Below, one piece after another: positions 13,651 through 19,158 of a DNA stretch of 22,956 nt. The notes below the pieces were generated by a model that was not told the origin of the DNA, did no database searches, and saw only the letters and a program-made list of their open reading frames with translations. This stretch comes from an uncultured Oscillospiraceae bacterium. GTDB lineage: Bacteria; Bacillota; Clostridia; Oscillospirales; Ruminococcaceae. A program made the translations under genes and the position numbers. Within the stretch, counting starts at the first letter, position 1; each line of letters opens with the position of its first letter. Where the stretch lies: contig CAKSPH010000036.1 of the NCBI GenBank assembly GCA_934481355.1, positions 1 through 22,956 on the forward strand, given 5' to 3'.

Positions 13651-15705
13651 TTACGCTTTCCAAACCGTATAGTCCTCAATGGAGCTTCCGTCATGAAAAA
13701 ACGCCCTCACCCTGACCTGATTCTCGCCTTCTGCCAGCCGGACGTTCTTCCATACGAACACAGTGTTCAGCCGCTCGTCCGGGTGTGTTCCCTGCCCGAG
13801 GGATTCCCCGTTCAGGAACAGCTCCGCAGAAGCCGCATTTGCATAAGCCTTAACCAGCGGAATCACCCCGGCACGCTCCCGGAAGCGCTTGTCAGCCAGC
13901 CGGCAGGTCTTTGCGCCGCTCCACACGGAACGGTAGAACCAGTAGGCATCCTTGGGAATGCGGTCGCGGGTGCAAAGCCCCTTGTCGTTGATACCCACCG
14001 TGTCGCCCTCCTTGCGCCCCGCCGCCGGGAAATCGAACATACACCACACGAACTTTCCCCACAGGTACTCCCGGCTGCCTATCTGCGCCCATATACGCTC
14101 GTGGAGCTCCGCCTGATAATTCTCGTAGTGCCGCTCGCCGTTGGGGTCTATGTCCGTCAGCCAGTCGACGCTGTCCTTGTGCTGGGATATCGCTCCACCG
14201 CCGCCGTATTCCGAAATGCACAGCGGGCGCTTCATGGACGTGGTATGCACCCGGTCGAACCACTCGCCGAACTGCGAGACATCTCCTGCCTCCTTGTACC
14301 AGCCGAAATAGCGGTTGTAGCCCACCGCGTCCGCCGGAAGCTCCGTGAACTTCCCCCAGAACTGCGCGTCCGCGTAGGCCACCGCGCGTCCGCCGCCGTG
14401 CTCCTTGATAAAGGAATACATCTCCTCATAGAGCGAAAAAACGCTGTCGGACATCTGGTATATCTCGTTTGACATTCCATACAGTATCACCGAGGGGTGG
14501 TTGTAGGTCTGCAAAACCAGCTCCCGCAGCTGGCTCAGCGCGCTCTCGCGAAATTCCGGCGAGATCCGCGGCTCCGCCGGTTCGCCGGGGCAGAGCTTTC
14601 CGATTATGCCTATCTCCGTCCACACGCACAGCCCAAGCCGGTCGCAGATGGAGTACTCCTCCGCCGCGTGCTGGTAGTGCACCATTCTGACCGCGTTGCA
14701 GCCCATGTCCCGGATTATCGAGTAGTCCCGCTCGCGCTGCTTTCCGGTCATCGCCCAGCCGCAGCCGCCGGAATCCTGATGATAGTTCACGCCGTGGAGC
14801 TCCGTATGCGTTCCGTTCAGGAAAAATCCCCTTTCGAAATCAAACCGGAAGTCCCTCACCCCGAACTGCTCTGTAACGCTGTCGACAGCCTCCCCGGCAC
14901 ACAGCAGCGTGACCTTCACGCTGTAAAGGAACGGCTGGCGCACTCCGTCCCAGAGGGTCGGCGAGGGTATCCGCATATCCAGAAGCTCCTCAGTCACCCC
15001 GTGCGCAGGAAGTGTGAGCTCCATTTCCGCGGAAACGCTCTCTTCTCCGCCGTAAATCTCCGCTCTGAGAGTTACCGGACGCTCCGCAGAGCCATCGTTC
15101 GCAAGCCGTATTCTCGCCCTGACCGCACCGTCCGGAGCCGCCGTGATATACACGCCGGAGGTTCCGCTGTCCATGAGGTCGATGTGCAGCTTGTCGGTGG
15201 AGATCAGCCTTACGGCGCGATATATCCCGCCCATCTTCGTGAAGTCGCCGCAGTCGCATATCGGCGCGATATATTCTGAAACAGCATTGCTGACGTACAC
15301 AGTGAGTACATTCTCCGCGCCAACAGTCACATATTTCGTTATATCGAACCGGAACGCGGAATATCCGCCCTCGTGGGAGCCGGCGCGCTTTCCGTTCACG
15401 AAAAGGATCGTGCAGGTATTCGCCCCTGCAAACTCTATGAACACGCGCCTTCCGTAATACTGATCATGCGAAAGGACTACCCTGCGGACATAACAGCAGG
15501 CTCCCCGGAAATAACCCTCGGAATACGCCGCTGATTTCACTGCAGTGCCGGTGCAGTCCTCTGCGTTCCATGTGTGAGGTATATTAACGCGCTCCCAGCC
15601 GTTCAGGTCATGGAGCTGAACGGAGTGCTTCTTCATTGCCGCCGGGTCAGCGCCCTTCATGAACAGCCAGTCGTTATTTATGTATTCGCATATTCTTTCG
15701 CCCAT
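13651..15705 (-). CDS. Glycoside hydrolase family 2, beta-galactosidase-like
   Basis: The 684-residue cytoplasmic enzyme has the GH2 order: a jelly-roll sugar-binding domain (about 5-170), an immunoglobulin-like domain (175-285), a TIM-barrel catalytic domain (290-600) and a C-terminal DUF4982-like beta domain (613-684). The acid/base is Glu414 in NHPSVILYGMSNEI (402-415) and the nucleophile is Glu499 in CISEYGGGG (496-504). GVNYHQDSG (305-313) is the usual barrel entry. The absence of a signal peptide means it acts on imported sugar. The start is ATG 15703-15705; the frame is open 44 codons further, but that stretch contains the promoter, operator and an upstream terminator. Beta-galactosidase is the likeliest activity; beta-glucuronidase or another GH2 specificity remains possible. 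Confidence 0.9.
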   Translation of the reverse strand: MGERICEYINNDWLFMKGADPAAMKKHSVQLHDLNGWERVNIPHTWNAEDCTGTAVKSAAYSEGYFRGACCYVRRVVLSHDQYYGRRVFIEFAGANTCTILFVNGKRAGSHEGGYSAFRFDITKYVTVGAENVLTVYVSNAVSEYIAPICDCGDFTKMGGIYRAVRLISTDKLHIDLMDSGTSGVYITAAPDGAVRARIRLANDGSAERPVTLRAEIYGGEESVSAEMELTLPAHGVTEELLDMRIPSPTLWDGVRQPFLYSVKVTLLCAGEAVDSVTEQFGVRDFRFDFERGFFLNGTHTELHGVNYHQDSGGCGWAMTGKQRERDYSIIRDMGCNAVRMVHYQHAAEEYSICDRLGLCVWTEIGIIGKLCPGEPAEPRISPEFRESALSQLRELVLQTYNHPSVILYGMSNEIYQMSDSVFSLYEEMYSFIKEHGGGRAVAYADAQFWGKFTELPADAVGYNRYFGWYKEAGDVSQFGEWFDRVHTTSMKRPLCISEYGGGGAISQHKDSVDWLTDIDPNGERHYENYQAELHERIWAQIGSREYLWGKFVWCMFDFPAAGRKEGDTVGINDKGLCTRDRIPKDAYWFYRSVWSGAKTCRLADKRFRERAGVIPLVKAYANAASAELFLNGESLGQGTHPDERLNTVFVWKNVRLAEGENQVRVRAFFHDGSSIEDYTVWKA

Positions 15706-15723
15706 ATTCCCTGCCCCCCAGAT

Positions 15724-15740
15724 ACTATATTTAATATAGT
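15724..15740. promoter_or_regulatory. 17-bp palindromic operator at the GH2 promoter
   Basis: ACTATATTTAATATAGT is a perfect 8-bp inverted repeat around one central base. It overlaps the last bases of the -10 box and covers the expected transcription start, the classical place for a repressor. The regulator gene is not in the window. Confidence 0.6.
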
Positions 15741-15767
15741 TATACCATAAAAATGGAGTTATGTCAA
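15739..15767 (-). promoter_or_regulatory. Promoter of the GH2 gene
   Basis: On the minus strand TTGACA (15762-15767) and TATAAC (15739-15744) are 17 bp apart. The leader would be about 25-30 nt and contains a G-rich ribosome site (GGGGGGCAGGGA) before ATG 15705. Confidence 0.88.
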
Positions 15768-15808
15768 GATTCCTGCAATGAGGATAAATCATAATCCCTA
15801 TGCAAAAC

Positions 15809-15836
15809 TGACCGGAGGATCGCCGTCCTCCGGTCA
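15809..15836 (-). terminator. Terminator of the GH43 gene
   Basis: An 11-bp perfect stem (TGACCGGAGGA, 15809-15819; TCCTCCGGTCA, 15826-15836) lies 10 nt past the GH43 stop. On the minus strand it is followed by GTTTTGC, a short T run. It isolates GH43 from the GH2 promoter just downstream. Confidence 0.8.
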
Positions 15837-15846
15837 AGCTCCCATA

Positions 15847-17388
15847 TTATGCGAACTGCCATGAATCGAACTCAAATCCGGAAGGTATCACGAAATAAAC
15901 GTCGTGAACTCCGGATATCTCAGAGAACGCCCGAGCGTACACCGTCTGCCAGTCGTCGCCGCTGAACTCCACGGAAGCCGCCGCCGCGCCCTCGATGTTG
16001 TCAAGGTAGACGTCCACCCTGCCGGTGCCCTTTACTCTCGCCGCGAAATACTCCGCACCCCCGCCGAAATCAGCGCCGCGCACGCACAGCCACGCCCCCG
16101 CGCCGCTCTCCTTAGACTTGCAGGAAACCGTGATATTTCCAGGCTCGTCAGTCGGCGCGCAGGAAGTCCCGGCGCAAGCCGCCAGGGTTTCCGCCTGATT
16201 CGGCAGGAACGGGTCGAGGTTCTTTATCTGTGATACGCCCTCACGGGTAGCCGTTACCTTTTCAATGGTGACCGTATCCTCGTCCACCGAAGCCTCATTC
16301 ACGCACAGGCTGCGGAATCTGCCGCAGGTGCCGAGGGATTTCTGCGGGAACAGCGAATGATAGAACAGATAGTACTTCCCCTGATACTTCTGGAGATGAG
16401 TGTGGTTGTTGCTGTACTCCAGCCCCGCCTCGCCGGGATTCTTGAAGTAGTAGTCCCGGTATACCCAGCTGTCCGGGTCGAGCGGGGTCTTTGTGGTCAT
16501 GTAGGACATACTGCACTGAGGCGGCGGGTAAACTCCCTCCACATCCCAGTCGGCGGAATGGGTGCTCCAGTCGTTGTTATATGTGTAAACGTAGGTTCCG
16601 TTGATATAGTTCAGCTCGCTTGCCTCGAAATTGAACCTGGACGGTATCTTCGCTATCTCGCTGTCGATGCTAAGCATATCGCTGCCAAGCCTCACTATGC
16701 GTGAGCCGCCGTCGCCGCTGCCGAATGCAAGCCAGCCGGTGCCGTTGTCGTCAATGCATACTCCCGGGTCAAAGGGAGAGGAACATCCGTTCAGTTCCGG
16801 CGTGTTTCCGTCAACAAGGGAGGTTCCCAGCGGGTCGGACCATGGGCCTGTCGGTGAGGTCGCCGTAATGACTCCGGTGCCCCAGCCACTGTTTGAGAAG
16901 TACAGGTAGAAATGCGTCAGACCGTCCTCCTCCACCCGGGAGGTTATGGACGGAGCCCAGGAAGCCAGAGCCCACGGGCATATCTCACCGACATCTATCG
17001 TGCCGTGGTAGGTGTAGTTCACCATATCGTCCGTGGATATCATCACAAGGGATTTTATGTGCTCATAGGTGTTCTTCCCCTCCGCGCCGACAGCCTCGTA
17101 CTGCTGGTGGTCGTTGGTGCCGTAGATGTACAGCCTGCCATCATACTCGACCGCGGTGGGATCGGCGCAGAATATATCCGACAGAAGCGGATTGGATTCC
17201 GCGGCGGTCTTGGAGTAAGTATCCGGAAGCGATGTCACGGTGATATCCCCGGAAACGGACTGCACGATCTCTCCGCCGAGGGAAAATTCCGGCTGCGCGG
17301 GAGTCTGGCTCTCAGATGATGTGCTCACGCTGCATGAGCATAACAGCGCCGTCATTATAACAGTAAGCACAGATTTGATATTATTCAT
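15847..17388 (-). CDS. GH43-CBM6 lipoprotein, arabinofuranosidase/xylosidase-like
   Basis: The 513-residue product has a lipoprotein signal (LLCSC, acceptor Cys19), so it should face outward on the cell membrane. The five-bladed GH43 propeller covers about 65-390. Its three acidic catalytic residues are visible: base Asp76 in CADPTAVEYDGRLYIYGT (74-91), Asp207 in SSPFDPGV (203-210), and acid Glu255 in FEASELNYINGTYVY (254-268). The C-terminal 400-513 fits CBM6, ending in the signature HDVYFVIPSGFEFDSWQF. GH43 with CBM6 usually removes arabinose or xylose from arabinoxylan or related polymers; exo-galactanase is also known in this family. AAAGGAG precedes the ATG. It has its own promoter and terminator and is read divergently from the DMT transporter gene. 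Confidence 0.9.
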   Translation of the reverse strand: MNNIKSVLTVIMTALLCSCSVSTSSESQTPAQPEFSLGGEIVQSVSGDITVTSLPDTYSKTAAESNPLLSDIFCADPTAVEYDGRLYIYGTNDHQQYEAVGAEGKNTYEHIKSLVMISTDDMVNYTYHGTIDVGEICPWALASWAPSITSRVEEDGLTHFYLYFSNSGWGTGVITATSPTGPWSDPLGTSLVDGNTPELNGCSSPFDPGVCIDDNGTGWLAFGSGDGGSRIVRLGSDMLSIDSEIAKIPSRFNFEASELNYINGTYVYTYNNDWSTHSADWDVEGVYPPPQCSMSYMTTKTPLDPDSWVYRDYYFKNPGEAGLEYSNNHTHLQKYQGKYYLFYHSLFPQKSLGTCGRFRSLCVNEASVDEDTVTIEKVTATREGVSQIKNLDPFLPNQAETLAACAGTSCAPTDEPGNITVSCKSKESGAGAWLCVRGADFGGGAEYFAARVKGTGRVDVYLDNIEGAAAASVEFSGDDWQTVYARAFSEISGVHDVYFVIPSGFEFDSWQFA

Positions 17389-17432
17389 AACTGCTCCTTT
17401 CAGAATACGGTTTTCAGAGATGACCTGAATAT

Positions 17433-17461
17433 ATTATACACCTGAAACAGACGAATCTCAA
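17433..17461 (-). promoter_or_regulatory. Promoter of the GH43 gene
   Basis: On the minus strand TTGAGA (17456-17461) and TATAAT (17433-17438) are 17 bp apart. In plus-strand letters the 7-mer ACCTGAA occurs at 17423-17429 and again at 17440-17446, 17 bp apart, on either side of the -10 box; this could be a regulator site. Confidence 0.82.
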
Positions 17462-17525
17462 TGCACCTCAGCGACAACAAGCAGCACAAAACTGCCATGA
17501 ATCACAACAGCATGAAAGAATATCA

Positions 17526-17554
17526 TTGACATAAACTGAAAAATGTGATATGCT
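17526..17554 (+). promoter_or_regulatory. Promoter of the DMT transporter gene
   Basis: TTGACA (17526-17531) and TATGCT (17549-17554) are 17 bp apart. The -10 is imperfect. The promoter faces away from the GH43 promoter 64 bp to its left. Confidence 0.7.
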
Positions 17555-17585
17555 TATTTAAGACAAACAAAAGGAAGGACATACC

Positions 17586-18527
17586 ATGACAAACACGAAA
17601 AAGCTCAGGAACTGCCTGCTCCTGCTGCTGACGGCGATAATATGGGGAATGGCGTTCGTTTCACAGCAGGCGGGAATGGACTTCATGGGGCCGCTGACAT
17701 TCACAGGCTCCCGAAATATAATAGGAAGCGTGGTGCTTATCCCTGTTATACTAGTTCTCCGCGGAAGGGCGCCCAGGGCGGAGCGGACTCCCCTGCCGGT
17801 AAGGACGACCATCATCGGCGGATTATGCTGCGGACTGGCGCTGACAGCGGCTTCGCTGTTCCAGCAGTACGGTCTGACGATGACCACCGTTGGCAAGGGT
17901 GGATTCATTACGACGCTGTACATAATCATCACGCCGATACTTGGTCTGCTGTTCCGCCGGAAAGCTCCTAAAGCGGTGTGGTTCTGTGCGGTGATCGCGG
18001 TTTTCGGAATGTACCTGCTGTGCGTCGGCGAGGAGAGCTTCTCTGTTTCCACAGGAGACCTGCTGGTGCTGGCGAGCGCGGCAATATTTGCGGTGCATAT
18101 TCTGATCATCGACCACTTTTCCCCGCTCACGGACGGAGTTATACTGTCCTGCATTCAGTTCTTCGTCTGCGGAGTCATCAGCACGGTAGGGGCGTTCATA
18201 TTTGAGCAGCCATCATGGGAACAGCTCGTCAGCGGAGCAGTTCCGGTACTGTACGCAGGCGTGCTGTCCTGCGGCGTAGGCTACACGCTCCAGATAGTCG
18301 GTCAGAAAGGCGTGGATCCTACCGCGGCTGCTCTTATCCTCTCGCTGGAATCCGTGGTTGCCACGATATCCGGCTACGCCGCCTATCGCATCGGATTCCT
18401 CAAGACCGACCAGACGATGACCGCCCGACAAATAGCCGGCTGCGCCGTGGTATTCACTGCGGTTATCCTCGTTCAGCTCCCATGGGAACGCATATCGCAG
18501 AAGCTCAGAAAAACCCAGAAGCAATAA
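17586..18527 (+). CDS. DMT-superfamily (EamA) transporter
   Basis: The 313-residue protein has ten predicted membrane helices in two EamA halves, the usual size for the drug/metabolite transporter superfamily. The first helix, LLLLLTAIIWGMAFVSQQAG (11-30), carries the typical W-G at its middle, and GSRNIIGSVVLIPVIL matches the family's arginine-containing second helix. In the second half, LYAGVLSCGVGYTLQIVGQK (242-261) and ALILSLESVVATISGYA (268-284) are family landmarks. Members export amino acids or other small metabolites; no substrate can be assigned. AAGGAAGGA is 6 nt before the ATG. It forms a single-gene unit with a strong terminator 6 nt after the stop. Confidence 0.92.
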   Translation: MTNTKKLRNCLLLLLTAIIWGMAFVSQQAGMDFMGPLTFTGSRNIIGSVVLIPVILVLRGRAPRAERTPLPVRTTIIGGLCCGLALTAASLFQQYGLTMTTVGKGGFITTLYIIITPILGLLFRRKAPKAVWFCAVIAVFGMYLLCVGEESFSVSTGDLLVLASAAIFAVHILIIDHFSPLTDGVILSCIQFFVCGVISTVGAFIFEQPSWEQLVSGAVPVLYAGVLSCGVGYTLQIVGQKGVDPTAAALILSLESVVATISGYAAYRIGFLKTDQTMTARQIAGCAVVFTAVILVQLPWERISQKLRKTQKQ

Positions 18528-18533
18528 AATCCA

Positions 18534-18566
18534 GAAATCGGCTCCGGACAGCCGATTTCTTTTTTT
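18534..18566 (+). terminator. Terminator of the DMT transporter gene
   Basis: A perfect 10-bp stem (GAAATCGGCT, 18534-18543; AGCCGATTTC, 18550-18559) with a 6-nt loop is followed by seven T. Confidence 0.96.
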
Positions 18567-18597
18567 CGCTTTTTTTCATATTTTTTTGGGAAAGTAC

Positions 18598-18626
18598 TTG
18601 ACAAACCTTTTTTTCTGTGGTATAAT
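18598..18626 (+). promoter_or_regulatory. Consensus promoter of tRNA-Pro
   Basis: TTGACA (18598-18603) and TATAAT (18621-18626) with 17 bp between them match the consensus exactly. The predicted start is about 10 nt before the tRNA, as expected of a strong stable-RNA promoter. Confidence 0.95.
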
Positions 18627-18643
18627 ATATCACGTTGAAACTA

Positions 18644-18720
18644 CTGGGTGTGGCGCAGATTGGTAGCGCGCTACCTTGGGGTGGTAGAGGCCGCAGGTTC
18701 AAATCCTGTCACTCAGACCA
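18644..18720 (+). tRNA. tRNA-Pro (anticodon GGG)
   Basis: The 77-nt cloverleaf has a 7-bp acceptor stem (CTGGGTG / CACTCAG, one G-U pair), a D stem GCGC/GCGC, an anticodon stem CTACC/GGTAG with loop TTGGGGT (anticodon at 18678-18680), a T stem GCAGG/CCTGT with loop TTCAAAT, discriminator A and an encoded CCA (18718-18720). Anticodon GGG reads CCC and CCU proline codons. It is a single tRNA with its own promoter and terminator. Its 3' end is a common integration site for mobile elements, and a decayed region follows. Confidence 0.97.
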
Positions 18721-18724
18721 ACAC

Positions 18725-18773
18725 AAAACCGCTTTGTAATGCCGAATAAGGCTTGCAAGGCGGTTTTTGTTTT
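18725..18773 (+). terminator. Terminator after tRNA-Pro
   Basis: A long hairpin starts 5 nt after the CCA. AAAACCGC (18725-18732) pairs with GCGGTTTT near 18760-18767, and the inner stem continues through TTTGTAA/TTGCAAG with G-U pairs to GCC-GAATAA-GGC. TTTTTGTTTT follows. Confidence 0.93.
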
Positions 18774-18813
18774 ATGCGAGAAAAATCCCGATAGTGCGCT
18801 ATTAGTGCGCCAT

Positions 18814-18838
18814 TGCCGTTAAATCTCCCTTAACGGCA
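18814..18838. repeat. 9-bp inverted repeat in the post-tRNA region
   Basis: TGCCGTTAA (18814-18822) and TTAACGGCA (18830-18838) are perfect reverse complements around 7 nt. Just before it TAGTGCGC occurs twice with an 11-bp period (near 18793-18811). No gene is attached to either structure. They may be remains of an inserted element. Confidence 0.6.
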
Positions 18839-18854
18839 CTTAACAACACGATAC

Positions 18855-18881
18855 AAAGCCGCTCCGGTTCCGGACGGCTTT
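18855..18881. terminator. Terminator-like hairpin in the post-tRNA region
   Basis: AAAGCCG (18855-18861) pairs with CGGCTTT (18875-18881), and TCCG-GTTC-CGGA forms an inner stem past one bulged C. Four T end the plus-strand side. It would lie just downstream of the minus-strand relic ORF. Confidence 0.5.
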
Positions 18882-18888
18882 TCTGCTT

Positions 18889-19078
18889 TCATGAGATGTT
18901 TTTCTCCTTTTCAGCAGGCTTTTGCAGCAGCATAATATCAAGGGCTTTAGCCGCCTCTACGTCCGCTTCTTCCGGAACATGAAGGCTGTAATGTAGTGGT
19001 TTCTGTTATTTTTTCAATTTCTACCGGTAATTTCAGCTGATGTGCTGTATAATGGTCTTGTAGGTTTTGTTTTCTCAT
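18889..19078 (-). pseudogene. Frameshifted small-ORF relic
   Basis: On the minus strand, ATG at 19076-19078 opens a 43-codon frame (MRKQNLQDHYTAHQLKLPVE, then IEKITETT) that decays into a Ser/Arg/Gly-rich tail. A shift in frame near 19000 instead gives a plausible protein end, LHYSLHVPEEADVEAAKALD then IMLLQKPAEKEKNIS, stopping at 18889-18891. Joined, these would make about 62 residues. No Shine-Dalgarno precedes the ATG; TATAAT ends 6 nt before it. I do not recognise the family. Small proteins of this kind occur in integrative elements, and the site next to a tRNA fits a deleted insertion, but this is inference. A sequencing error or a chance frame is possible. Confidence 0.35.
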
Positions 19079-19094
19079 AATTACATTATACCGC

Positions 19095-19135
19095 AAAAAG
19101 GCTGCATCCTTTCTTTTTCGGGATGCAGCCTTTTT
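19095..19135. terminator. Two-way terminator after the FtsX-type permease gene
   Basis: A perfect 15-bp stem (AAAAAGGCTGCATCC, 19095-19109; GGATGCAGCCTTTTT, 19121-19135) has an 11-nt loop, with A runs and T runs on both ends so that it works in either direction. It lies 24 nt past the permease stop. Confidence 0.95.
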
Positions 19136-19158
19136 CTTTTGGGAACCTCTAAAAACCG

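Noticed and set aside
15706..15837. Extra 44 N-terminal codons of the GH2 gene
   Set aside because: The stretch contains the GH2 promoter, its operator and the GH43 terminator, and ATG 15705 begins the GH2 fold directly.
13306..17461. CcpA catabolite sites at the glycan-use promoters
   Set aside because: No sequence matching the usual WTGNAARCGNWWWCAW pattern was found by eye; TTGCGCAA is too short and lacks the flanks.
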